37,585 nt of DNA, taken from the NCBI GenBank assembly GCA_003507655.1, contig DNUZ01000011.1:1-37585 (forward strand), given 5' to 3'. The stretch comes from Lachnospiraceae bacterium. GTDB taxonomy: Bacteria > Bacillota > Clostridia > Lachnospirales > Lachnospiraceae. A model generated the notes under the pieces. It was not told where the DNA came from. It saw only the letters and a program-made list of their open reading frames with translations, and made no database searches. Position 1 is the stretch's first letter. Each line of letters begins with the position of its first letter. Both the position numbers and the translations under genes were made by a program. Positions 15,411-23,805 of this stretch are shown one piece after another.

Positions 15411-16883
15411 CTAAGAATTTTTCTCACTGACGGTCTTGACTAACTCTTTCATTCTCTCTTCGATTTTTTTCAGGGTATCTGTATTTTCCTCTTCGGCATT
15501 CATGGTCTCACCTGCATGGGCAGACACTTCCTCTGAAACGGCGGAAATGGTCTGAATGGACTCCATGATCACACGGTTTGCCTCTTTTAACTCCTCTACA
15601 CTGTGTGTCAGATTTTCCACCTGACTTTGTATTGCAAGGGTATTATGCTGGATGGACTGAAAACTTCCCGCGGTATTCTCTGCGGACTGTTTTTCCTCAT
15701 TGATACCGGAGATCATCTGGTAAATAACCTCTACCACTTCCGTAATGGCAGTCGATACGTTTTCGATCAGCTCCGTAATATGTACCGTTGCTTCATTGGT
15801 CTGGGATGCCATGCCGGAAATCTCCGTTGCCACTACCGCAAATCCTTTTCCTGCCTCCCCGGCTCTTGCCGCCTCAATACTTGCATTCAGTGCAAGCAGG
15901 CTTGTCTGGGAAGCAATGCTTTTGATCAGTTCGACGATCGTATTCATCTGCTCCATGTATTTATCCAGTGTCTGGAGTTTTTCCGCAACATCTGCACCAT
16001 TTTTTACTGATACTTCTACTTTTTGTACCAGTACCTCCATGTCTTGATTTCCGTCTTTTAAAACGGACAAAGTCTGCTGCATACTGTCTACGATCTGCTC
16101 GTTCGCATCATTGACAACATCTACTTTCTTTTGGATCTCTTCTGTCTGTAAAAGCTGATCCTGTACGGCTAATGCTGTGTCGTTTGCTCCCACGGAAACG
16201 CCCTGCATTGCTTCTTTGGTAACACCGGATGCACGCTCTAATTTTTCTAAATCTATGTAAGTTGCCTCAATTCCTGTCTTTAAGGTCTCAGAGAGTTCCT
16301 CCATATTCTTTAAAACTGCCTCCGTCTGGCTTTGCACTTTTTTGATCCGTCCTACCTTGTGCTCTGCATTGCTCTGTGCAGTTCTTGCTGCCATAATCGA
16401 ATAGATTCCCACTAAGATCATGATCACGACCTGGATAATCGCAGAATCACTGCCGGCATAACCGAATCTTCCGGTCTTTGCTCCGATAATTCCCACTAGC
16501 AGGCTTTCAATTACGGTTCCTGTATTGATCATAATGGAATACCGCACATCATTATATACGGAGACGATCAGGATCATAGGTATTACAAATGCAAATACCA
16601 GATTATTTTTTGCCGTAAACAATGCAACACTATAAAAAATCGCAAAACCGATGGCAACAAAATGCTTGATCATAGGTGTGTTATGGTCTTTTTTCCAGTA
16701 CACCAGTTCCAGTCCCGCCGGAACCAGACCTAATATGGACAGTCCAAGCACATACAGCCATGTCTGCAATCCGGTCGCTGCCTGTAAAACACAAAACGTC
16801 AACATTACCACCGTATCAATGATATATGCTATCATTGCTGTCCGGTTATTTCGCTCTACATCTGTAATTACTTTTTCTTCCAT
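15411..16883 (-). CDS. Methyl-accepting chemotaxis protein, integral-membrane sensor type
   Basis: This is a 490-residue chemoreceptor-like protein. Residues 17-185 form about six hydrophobic helices with short loops, so any sensing is likely within or through the membrane; no periplasmic ligand domain and no clear HAMP domain are seen. A coiled-coil signalling domain follows, with the highly conserved hairpin tip [30 protein letters not shown] (split here only for naming; about residues 325-355) that contacts CheA and CheW. Glu/Gln pairs along the coils are candidate methylation sites. The ATG follows GAGGTAGTATT. It is transcribed alone, divergently from the PHP gene, with no chemotaxis or flagellar neighbours. 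Its ligand cannot be read from the sequence. Confidence 0.93.
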   Translation of the reverse strand: MEEKVITDVERNNRTAMIAYIIDTVVMLTFCVLQAATGLQTWLYVLGLSILGLVPAGLELVYWKKDHNTPMIKHFVAIGFAIFYSVALFTAKNNLVFAFVIPMILIVSVYNDVRYSIMINTGTVIESLLVGIIGAKTGRFGYAGSDSAIIQVVIMILVGIYSIMAARTAQSNAEHKVGRIKKVQSQTEAVLKNMEELSETLKTGIEATYIDLEKLERASGVTKEAMQGVSVGANDTALAVQDQLLQTEEIQKKVDVVNDANEQIVDSMQQTLSVLKDGNQDMEVLVQKVEVSVKNGADVAEKLQTLDKYMEQMNTIVELIKSIASQTSLLALNASIEAARAGEAGKGFAVVATEISGMASQTNEATVHITELIENVSTAITEVVEVIYQMISGINEEKQSAENTAGSFQSIQHNTLAIQSQVENLTHSVEELKEANRVIMESIQTISAVSEEVSAHAGETMNAEEENTDTLKKIEERMKELVKTVSEKNS

Positions 16884-16950
16884 AATACTACCTCACTCAA
16901 CGGTTTTTTCCGTATGTTTCTCTTTGGAGTCTATCGTTAATATTAACTTT

Positions 16951-16979
16951 ATTGTACTATATGGATACTCTTTTCGCAA
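16951..16979 (-). promoter_or_regulatory. Candidate promoter of the chemoreceptor gene
   Basis: On the minus strand, TTGCGA (16974-16979), a 17-base spacer and TACAAT (16951-16956) precede the gene. A 12-bp perfect palindrome GTTAATATTAAC (16937-16948) lies just downstream, around the expected transcription start, and could be an operator. Confidence 0.6.
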
Positions 16980-17005
16980 GGTGGTTTAGACACTTATCTT
17001 TCTAC

Positions 17006-17034
17006 TTGACCCAATGGAAATTGTTTGAGAAAAT
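17006..17034 (+). promoter_or_regulatory. Candidate promoter of the PHP phosphoesterase gene
   Basis: TTGACC (17006-17011), a 17-base spacer and a weak GAAAAT (17029-17034) lie about 35 bases upstream of the ATG. The -35 is good and the -10 poor. Confidence 0.4.
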
Positions 17035-17068
17035 GAAGAAAATATCTATCCAGAAAAGAGGTTTTTCC

Positions 17069-17911
17069 ATGATCGATCTACATGTACATTCTACAGAATC
17101 CGATGGCACGGACACACCGTGCGAACTTGTCACACTTGCAAAGCAGGTGGGGCTTCATGCCTTTGCCCTGACTGACCATGATACCATCGGCGGTTTGAAG
17201 TATGCCCGCCCGGCTGCAAAAGAAGCCGGCATTGAACTGATCCCGGGGATTGAGCTGTCTACCGACTACGAAGGAAAAGAAGTGCATATTTTAGGATATT
17301 ATATTGATGAAAACAATCCTGATTTTTTAAAGCATTTAGATACCTTTGTCAACAGCCGTGATCTTCGAAACGAAAAAATGACGGTCCTTTTGCAAAAAGA
17401 AGGTTTTGCGATCACGATGAAAGATTTATATCGTGAAAATCCGGAGAGTGTGATCACCCGTGCCCATTTTGCAAAATATTTAGTGGAACACGGTATGGTC
17501 AAAGACCGTGAAACCGTATTTGCAAAGTATCTCGGAGACGGATGCCGCTGCTATGTGCCACGCGAAAAAATTGATCCGTTTGAGGCGATCCGGTTGATCC
17601 GGCTTGCCGGCGGCGTTGCATTTTTTGCACATCCGGTACTCTGTCATATGAATTTTGACCGTTTAAAAGCTTTTATCTTAGAACTTAAGGAACATGGCTT
17701 AACCGGCATTGAAGCGATCTATTCTGCGAACTCTCCCGGAGACGAACGGAATTTCCGTCAGATTGCCAAAGAATACGATCTATTGATCAGCGGTGGTTCT
17801 GATTATCACGGAGCAAATAAACCCTACCTGCATTTAGGCACAGGAAAAGGCGGCCTTTTGATCCCGGATGAGATTCTCATTCCGATCAAAAAAGCCGCCG
17901 GGGTGCTTTGA
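17069..17911 (+). CDS. PHP-domain phosphoesterase, RNase AM (YciV/TrpH)-like
   Basis: The 280-residue protein is a stand-alone PHP metal-dependent phosphoesterase. Metal-binding motifs are visible in order: DLHVHSTESDG at the N-terminus, LTDHDTIGG near residue 36, GIELS near 61, RAHFAKYL near 133, FFAHPV near 189 and GSDYHG near 250. This set is typical of the YciV/TrpH family, whose studied members degrade short RNA 5'-3' or remove 3'-phosphates from nucleotides; the exact substrate here is unknown. I chose the ATG at 17069 because AGAGG lies seven bases before it and homologues start with M-I-D-L-H-x-H. A longer in-frame start at 16952 would translate the promoter region. It converges on the HAD gene with only 34 bases between stops. 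Confidence 0.92.
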   Translation: MIDLHVHSTESDGTDTPCELVTLAKQVGLHAFALTDHDTIGGLKYARPAAKEAGIELIPGIELSTDYEGKEVHILGYYIDENNPDFLKHLDTFVNSRDLRNEKMTVLLQKEGFAITMKDLYRENPESVITRAHFAKYLVEHGMVKDRETVFAKYLGDGCRCYVPREKIDPFEAIRLIRLAGGVAFFAHPVLCHMNFDRLKAFILELKEHGLTGIEAIYSANSPGDERNFRQIAKEYDLLISGGSDYHGANKPYLHLGTGKGGLLIPDEILIPIKKAAGVL

Positions 17912-17924
17912 GGTGACATCTGAT

Positions 17925-17971
17925 ATTCTTACTATCCGTGATCTGTTATGATTCGGATAGTAAGAATTTTT
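17925..17971 (+). terminator. Terminator of the PHP gene, overlapping the HAD gene end
   Basis: A perfect 14-bp inverted repeat (ATTCTTACTATCCG at 17925-17938 and its complement at 17954-17967) around a 15-base loop is followed by a T-run on the plus strand. The second arm is inside the last codons of the opposing HAD gene. The minus strand has no T-run after the hairpin. Confidence 0.8.
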
Positions 17972-18767
17972 CAATTACTTCTGCGATTCCAGCCTCATTA
18001 TTCGTGCGTTGCGTCACATAGTCTGCACACGCTTTCACTTCCTCTTTTGCATTTTTCATTGCAACTCCGATGTGTGCCTCCTGCAACATCGGGATATCGT
18101 TCCTTTCATCACCGGCTGCGACGGTGTTTTTGAGCGGAACATCTAAGTATTCACATATGAAATCCACACCGGCTGCTTTTGTTGCTCCCGGTGGGCAGTA
18201 TTCTAAATAGGTATCCATGGAAAAAAGACTGATGCATTTTCCTTTCTGCCACTCCATATTATCCCTCTGGAACTGTTCTAACTTCGACTTGTCGGTCAAA
18301 TGGATCAGCATTGCCTTTTGCGGTTCTTCGTCTAACACTTCAAATACATCCTCTACCACCTGATAAGAAAGCTTTGTATGATTGCGGTATGCTTCTAACT
18401 CCGGGGAATCCTGCGTTGTAATGATCTGATTTCCTTTGTAGGTCTGAATGTAAAGCCCTGCTTTTTTTGCACGTTCAAACAGCTCTTTTACATAGGCAAG
18501 AGGAAGAGATTCTTTTTTTAAGACCTTTTCATTCCCACAATCATAGACAATCGCTCCATTGTAGGCAATCAGATAACATCCCTGCATCATCAGTCCTAAA
18601 TCCTTTGCCACTGCTTTTGCACTGTCTAACGGTCTGCCGGTTGCCACAACCACATAGTGGCCAAGATCTAAAGCTTTTTGGATCGCGGTCATATTTTCTT
18701 TTGGAATCTCCTTTTGGTCATTAAGCAGTGTCCCGTCAATGTCTGCAAATAAAATCTTTGTTTCCAT
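17946..18767 (-). CDS. Cof-type HAD-IIB family phosphatase
   Basis: This 273-residue protein shows the HAD motifs: FADIDGTLL near the N-terminus (nucleophile and acid/base Asp), ATGRP as motif II, a Lys in the cap-to-core region, and the final AAGDERNDIPML as motifs III/IV. The type IIB cap between them marks the Cof/YidA group, which dephosphorylates sugar phosphates, flavin precursors or other small phosphates; the substrate cannot be told. It is the last gene of the pheA-DUF815-ppx-ppk1-HAD run, 12 bases after ppk1. Confidence 0.95.
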   Translation of the reverse strand: METKILFADIDGTLLNDQKEIPKENMTAIQKALDLGHYVVVATGRPLDSAKAVAKDLGLMMQGCYLIAYNGAIVYDCGNEKVLKKESLPLAYVKELFERAKKAGLYIQTYKGNQIITTQDSPELEAYRNHTKLSYQVVEDVFEVLDEEPQKAMLIHLTDKSKLEQFQRDNMEWQKGKCISLFSMDTYLEYCPPGATKAAGVDFICEYLDVPLKNTVAAGDERNDIPMLQEAHIGVAMKNAKEEVKACADYVTQRTNNEAGIAEVIEKFLLSES

Positions 18768-18779
18768 TCCCTGTTCCTC

Positions 18780-20924
18780 CTACTGTCTGTCATCCTCTGC
18801 CTGTTCCGCCGGAATAAAGACACGTTCTCTGTGTTCTTCTTTTTCTTCCACGAAGCTGTTTTTTGCTTCCTCACAGAACTGCTCCTGTGAATTGACTAAC
18901 ACTTTTCCACGTTTATCGACTTTCACATACTGACCGTCGGCATTCAGGATATGGGCTTTGACGTTATCTGCAAGCTCTACTTCTAAGATGTGCATCACCT
19001 GTTTTTTCAACTGTTCATCCTCTACCGGAAACAGGATTTCTACACGGCGGTCTAAGTTTCTTGGCATCCAGTCTGCACTTCCCATGTAGACATCTTCAAA
19101 TCCGTCATTATAAAAATAGAAGATCCTGCTGTGCTCTAAGAAGTTTCCGACAATGGAACGCACATGGATATTCTCGCTAATCCCCGGAATTCCCGTTTTC
19201 AGACAGCAGATACCGCGGACTACTAAATCAATCTTGACTCCTACTGCCGATGCTTCATAAAGTGCCGCAATGATCCCCTGATCACAAAGAGAATTCATCT
19301 TTGCTACGATCCTTGCTTCCCTTCCTGCCCTTGCATTCCTTGTCTCACGCTGGATCAGGCTTAAGAACTTTTTACGGAGCCAGATCGGTGCAATGACTAA
19401 TTTATTCCATGTAGACGGTTCGGAATAGCCGGAGAGCATATTAAAGACTGCCGTAGCATCCTCTCCGATCGCCTCTGAGCAGGTAAACATTCCACAGTCG
19501 GTATAGAGTTTTGCCGTGGAATCATTGTAATTTCCGGTTCCCAAATGCACATATCTGCGGATGCCGTCTTCTTCTTTCCGTACCACCAGTGCGATCTTAC
19601 TGTGTGTTTTCAAACCGACTAAACCATAGATAACATGACATCCGGCTTTCTCTAATTTTTTCGCCCAGACAATGTTATTTTCTTCATCAAAACGTGCCTT
19701 TAACTCTACTAAAACAGATACCTGTTTTCCGTTTTCTGCGGCTAATGCCAAAGATGCAATGATCGGCGAATTACCGCTGACACGGTACAGGGTCTGTTTG
19801 ATGGCAAGTACATCCGGGTCCACTGCCGCCTGACGGATAAAATCCACGACCGGATCAAAGGTCTGGTATGGATGATGTAACAGAATATCTTCTTTTCGGA
19901 TCGCCTCAAAGATGTCGCAGCCTGCCGGGATTTTTGGCACCTTCTGCGGTTTGTACGGTGCATAACGCAGATCATCACACCCCTCAATACCGTAGACTTT
20001 CATTAAAAAGGTCAGGTCCAGAGGTCCGTTAATTTTATAGATATCGTCCTTTGGGATCTGTAACTCTTCCTTTAAAAAATGAAGCAGTTTTTTGTCGATC
20101 TTATCCTCGACCTCTAATCGGATGATCTCGCCCCACTGACGTTTTTTCAACTGCTTTTGGATTTCCTGTAATAAATCCTCTGCTTCGTCCTCATCAATGG
20201 TAAGGTCTGCATTTCTCATGATACGGTATGGATAAGCACAAATTACATCGTAATTTAAGAAAAGCCGTTCCATATTTTTTTCAATGATCTGCTCTAACAG
20301 GATAAAACTGTGATTCTCTCCATCCGGGATCGGTATGATACGCGGTAGTACTCCCGGCACCTGTACCGTAGCAAATTCATAGTTTTCTTCTTTCTTTTTC
20401 TCACCTTTTTTTAATAAAAATGCGGCAATGTTCAAGGTCTTATTACGGATCAACGGAAACGGACGGGAAGCATCCACCGCCATCGGCGTAAGCACCGGAT
20501 AAACCGTTTCCTCAAAATATTTATCCACAAATTCCTGCTGCTCTGCGGTCAGTTCTTCAAAAGCATCGATGATGCGGATGCCCTTCGCCTCTAACTGTGG
20601 CACTAAGGAGCGGTTATAGGTGGAATACTGCAGCTCCACCAGTTCTCTGGTTGCCACATTGATCTTTTCTAACTGCTCTGTTGCCGTCATTCCCGCAATA
20701 TCTGCTTTTTTGTAATCCGCATGTACCATATCTCTTAAAGAAGCGACTCTTACCATAAAAAATTCATCGAGATTTGAGGAAGTGATACTGACAAATTTTA
20801 AACGCTCTAAAAGAGGAATGGATTTATCCCGTGCTTCATTTAATACTCTGCCGTTGAATTTGAGCCAGCTTAATTCTCTGTTTTCATAATATTCCGGGCT
20901 TAAAAAAACATTTTTTTCTTCCAT
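18780..20924 (-). CDS. ppk1: Polyphosphate kinase 1
   Basis: PPK1 reversibly makes inorganic polyphosphate from ATP at the membrane. The 714-residue length is normal. Family segments are ENRELSWLKFNGRVL and ITSSNLDEFFMVRVA near the N-terminus, the catalytic H-x-K region GLKTHSKIALVV with YVHLGTGNYN, and MGSADWMPRNLDRRVEIL near the end. The start at 20922-20924 has TAAGGAGGAAATA before it. A longer frame upstream overlaps ppx and lacks homology, so I reject it. It sits 10 bases after ppx, a functional pair for making and breaking polyphosphate, and 12 bases before a HAD phosphatase. Confidence 0.97.
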   Translation of the reverse strand: MEEKNVFLSPEYYENRELSWLKFNGRVLNEARDKSIPLLERLKFVSITSSNLDEFFMVRVASLRDMVHADYKKADIAGMTATEQLEKINVATRELVELQYSTYNRSLVPQLEAKGIRIIDAFEELTAEQQEFVDKYFEETVYPVLTPMAVDASRPFPLIRNKTLNIAAFLLKKGEKKKEENYEFATVQVPGVLPRIIPIPDGENHSFILLEQIIEKNMERLFLNYDVICAYPYRIMRNADLTIDEDEAEDLLQEIQKQLKKRQWGEIIRLEVEDKIDKKLLHFLKEELQIPKDDIYKINGPLDLTFLMKVYGIEGCDDLRYAPYKPQKVPKIPAGCDIFEAIRKEDILLHHPYQTFDPVVDFIRQAAVDPDVLAIKQTLYRVSGNSPIIASLALAAENGKQVSVLVELKARFDEENNIVWAKKLEKAGCHVIYGLVGLKTHSKIALVVRKEEDGIRRYVHLGTGNYNDSTAKLYTDCGMFTCSEAIGEDATAVFNMLSGYSEPSTWNKLVIAPIWLRKKFLSLIQRETRNARAGREARIVAKMNSLCDQGIIAALYEASAVGVKIDLVVRGICCLKTGIPGISENIHVRSIVGNFLEHSRIFYFYNDGFEDVYMGSADWMPRNLDRRVEILFPVEDEQLKKQVMHILEVELADNVKAHILNADGQYVKVDKRGKVLVNSQEQFCEEAKNSFVEEKEEHRERVFIPAEQAEDDRQ

Positions 20925-20934
20925 TATTTCCTCC

Positions 20935-22464
20935 TTATAACTTTCTCTTTTCCCGAAGAACCGGTTTGATCCCAAAGATTGCTTCAAAGCTGTCTGATTT
21001 ATTTGCCAACAGCCCTTTTTCTAAAATAATGTCATCTTTTGTTTCTACCGTGATGAGAAGTTCTTTATTTTTTAATACGACTTTGATCGTACTGAATTTC
21101 TGTTTATGGCTGCGGTCTAATGCATTAGACACCCGAAGGATGGCAGCTAACTTCGCTGCTGTCATATAGCTTTGTACATCCATTTTATCGGCTACCCGTT
21201 CATAGGGGTCTAACGGTCTGGTGTTGTAGCGCACGGTACTTGCCACGATCTCACGTTCTAAATGGGACAGTCCGATGATCTCTGATGCCATGATGATGTC
21301 ATAGGCACAGTCCGGTCCGTTGGCAAGACTGACAAATTTTCCACAATCATGCAGGATGGCTGCAACCTGAAGCAGCAACAGTTCTCTGCTTCCCATGCCA
21401 TGTACTTTCTGAATCGCCTGAAAGATCATCGTGGACATTTTCGTCAGTGCATCAATATGCGGTGAATAGCTGTGATAACGTTTCGAGAGGTTGGTCGCCG
21501 CACTTAATACGTCGTTATCAAAATCATGTACGGATTTTAATAATTTATTCTCACTTGCATACTGATATGCCATACCGTCACTGATATTATTTCCCGGAAC
21601 CCAGACTTCGCCGGTTCCAAGCTCCTGTGCAATGCAGCGGTACATCACAATGGATGGCAACAACAGCGGGTCTACCGTAGACAACTTCAACTGCTCTGCC
21701 ACATCTTCCGGAGTCTGTCTGCCTAACTCCTTTAAATGTTCTGCAAAGACTTCTGTTTTTGCCGTTTTGATCTCGCCGTTTCCCTGAATACTCTCCATCA
21801 GTTCTAAGCTGTAGTCACCTAAAAAGATCAGATAACGCAGTTCTCTTTTTTTCAGATACATTGCTTTAAATACTTCAATCTCTTTGTTGATCAGCTCTTC
21901 CATCTGCTTTTCAAAACGGGCAACCGTATTTCCGATCCCTGCAAGCTGCTCCCGCAAACGCATGGTTCCAAGAACAAGGTGCTGCGTCGTTACTACGCCG
22001 CCCTCGGAAAAGAGTGTGATCTGGATGCTTTCGCCGCCGACATCGACAACTGCCGCTCCCTCTTTAGTCATGGCATCAAATTCTTCTCTGGCCGCAACTG
22101 ACTGATATCCGATAAACCTCCGCTCAGAGTTGCTTAAAATCTGTAAAGTCAGTCCTGTCCTGATCCGGATCTGCTCTAAGACAAACAGAACATTTCCTGC
22201 ATCCTTTAAAAAGGCTCCTGCATAGACACGGTAAGCATCTACCCTGTAAGACTTCATGATCTCTTCATATTCTGAAAGGATCTCACAGAGTTCTTCCATG
22301 ACTTCTGTTTCCACTTTTTTATGTTTATAAATATTTCTGCCGATCCCGATCCTGCTTCTGATCAGATCAATCTCTCTTATCTTGCGTTTTGCTGAGATTT
22401 CCGTGATCTTTAAGCTGACCTCATAAGAACCGACATAGATTGCTGCAAATGTTGTAATCCTCAT
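20935..22464 (-). CDS. ppx: Ppx/GppA-family exopolyphosphatase with C-terminal HD domain
   Basis: This 509-residue protein has the two-lobed actin-like Ppx/GppA phosphatase fold followed by an HD domain (ILHDCGKF near residue 373), the layout of polyphosphate- or pppGpp-hydrolysing enzymes. The phosphate-2 loop is clear (AAVVDVGGESIQI), as is the following LGTMRLRE. The first phosphate loop is unusual: where the family has a D-x-G-S-N stretch this protein reads AAIYVGSYE, so the metal-binding Asp and the Asn are replaced by Tyr. It may therefore have altered activity, or rely on the HD domain. It is coupled by position to ppk1 downstream (10 bases) and to the DUF815 ATPase upstream (19 bases). 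Confidence 0.9.
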   Translation of the reverse strand: MRITTFAAIYVGSYEVSLKITEISAKRKIREIDLIRSRIGIGRNIYKHKKVETEVMEELCEILSEYEEIMKSYRVDAYRVYAGAFLKDAGNVLFVLEQIRIRTGLTLQILSNSERRFIGYQSVAAREEFDAMTKEGAAVVDVGGESIQITLFSEGGVVTTQHLVLGTMRLREQLAGIGNTVARFEKQMEELINKEIEVFKAMYLKKRELRYLIFLGDYSLELMESIQGNGEIKTAKTEVFAEHLKELGRQTPEDVAEQLKLSTVDPLLLPSIVMYRCIAQELGTGEVWVPGNNISDGMAYQYASENKLLKSVHDFDNDVLSAATNLSKRYHSYSPHIDALTKMSTMIFQAIQKVHGMGSRELLLLQVAAILHDCGKFVSLANGPDCAYDIIMASEIIGLSHLEREIVASTVRYNTRPLDPYERVADKMDVQSYMTAAKLAAILRVSNALDRSHKQKFSTIKVVLKNKELLITVETKDDIILEKGLLANKSDSFEAIFGIKPVLREKRKL

Positions 22465-22483
22465 GTATTTCTCCTCTCAGGTA

Positions 22484-23785
22484 CTATTTCATCGTTCCAA
22501 GCAGATGGTCAATGAACTGCTGGGCAGTCCTTCCTGACAGCCCGCCGTTGCTTAACTCCCACTTATTGGCTTCTAAAAGGAGTTCCTCCTGCGGCATGTT
22601 GATTCCATGCTTCTCTGCTAGAACTTTCACAATCTCCTGAAATTCTTTTTTGTTTGGTGCACCAAAATAGATGGATACGCCAAAACGGTATACTAAGGAA
22701 AGTTTTTCCTGTACCGTATCGGAAGTATGCATATCCTCTCTGACTTCTTCTTTGTCGCTGAAATTCTCGCGGATCAGATGTCTGCGGTTTGAAGTTGCAT
22801 AGATCAAAACATTCTGCGGTTTTTTCTCTAAGCCGCCTTCAATGACTGCCTTTAAATACTTATATTCGATCTCAAACTCCTCAAAAGACAGATCATCCAT
22901 ATAAATAATGAATTTGTAATTACGATTTTTGATCTGCGCGATCACACTCTGTAAGTCTCCGAACTGGTGCTTATAAATTTCGATCATCCGAAGACCTTTA
23001 TCATAATACTGATTGATGATCGCCTTAATACTTGAACTCTTTCCGGTTCCCGCATCTCCAAATAAAAGACAGTTATTTGCTGCCCTGCCTTCTACGAATG
23101 CTTCCGTATTCTCTACTAATTTTTTCTTTGCAAGTTCGTAACCGACCAGATCGTCTAAATGGACATGTGCGATATTTGTGATCGGTACGATCCCTGCACC
23201 ATTTTCATGGTGTTCCACGCGGAATGCCTTGTGCAGTCCGAGTTTTCCCACTCCAAAATCCCGGTAAAATTCCGTAACACAGTCTTTAAATTCCGATACA
23301 TTTTCGGTCTGCTCTAACCGGACACTCAGATCACAGATGCGGTCGCGGATCCTGCTGTTAAATACCTTGCCGTTTCCTTCAAACCGCTCATAGTGCAAAA
23401 GTACCGGAATACAGTCTACTCCGAGTTTTCGTCCTAATTCTTCCAGATCAAATTCAAAGAAATAACGGAAAACCTCAAAATCATGCAGAGCGATCTCATT
23501 GATGCTTCCCTCGATATTTCCGCGTATTTCACAGGCTCTGCTGTATGCATTTTCATTGCTGATCAACAGATATGTAAGATAGTTATGCCACAGATTTCCC
23601 TGAAAACCATGACTTGCAGATACTTCTAACAATCGATGAAAACACTCGTAGAACTTCTGCCTCTCCTCCTTAGCATCCATTCCGCCGCGTCTGCTCCGCT
23701 CAATGATCGATGCCATCGGATAAAAAATCTCTTCATCTGTTCCGTTAAAATCTTTGTATAATATCAATTCGCCTGCACTTTTCAT
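22484..23785 (-). CDS. DUF815-family AAA+ ATPase
   Basis: This 433-residue protein has an N-terminal helical region of about 200 residues with no recognised domain, then a DUF815 AAA+ core: a leading HLDDLVGYELAKKKL, Walker A GDAGTGKSS near residue 245, Walker B FIIYMDDLSFE near 293, a sensor-1-like ATSNRRHLI, and a C-terminal lid with GLSGRTAQQFIDH. The family is widespread in Clostridia and Proteobacteria but its substrate is not firmly known; a remodelling role is likely from the fold. It lies 20 bases after pheA and 19 before ppx, so it is co-expressed with both. I see no direct biochemical link between those pathways. Confidence 0.92.
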   Translation of the reverse strand: MKSAGELILYKDFNGTDEEIFYPMASIIERSRRGGMDAKEERQKFYECFHRLLEVSASHGFQGNLWHNYLTYLLISNENAYSRACEIRGNIEGSINEIALHDFEVFRYFFEFDLEELGRKLGVDCIPVLLHYERFEGNGKVFNSRIRDRICDLSVRLEQTENVSEFKDCVTEFYRDFGVGKLGLHKAFRVEHHENGAGIVPITNIAHVHLDDLVGYELAKKKLVENTEAFVEGRAANNCLLFGDAGTGKSSSIKAIINQYYDKGLRMIEIYKHQFGDLQSVIAQIKNRNYKFIIYMDDLSFEEFEIEYKYLKAVIEGGLEKKPQNVLIYATSNRRHLIRENFSDKEEVREDMHTSDTVQEKLSLVYRFGVSIYFGAPNKKEFQEIVKVLAEKHGINMPQEELLLEANKWELSNGGLSGRTAQQFIDHLLGTMK

Positions 23786-23805
23786 TTCATTACGCCTCTT
23801 CTCAC

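Noticed and set aside
16952..17068. 39-codon extension of the PHP gene
   Set aside because: It covers the promoter region, lacks a ribosome site, and the PHP family begins at M-I-D-L-H-x-H.
20925..20987. 21-codon extension of ppk1
   Set aside because: It overlaps the end of ppx and lacks PPK similarity; the ATG at 20924 has a strong ribosome site.
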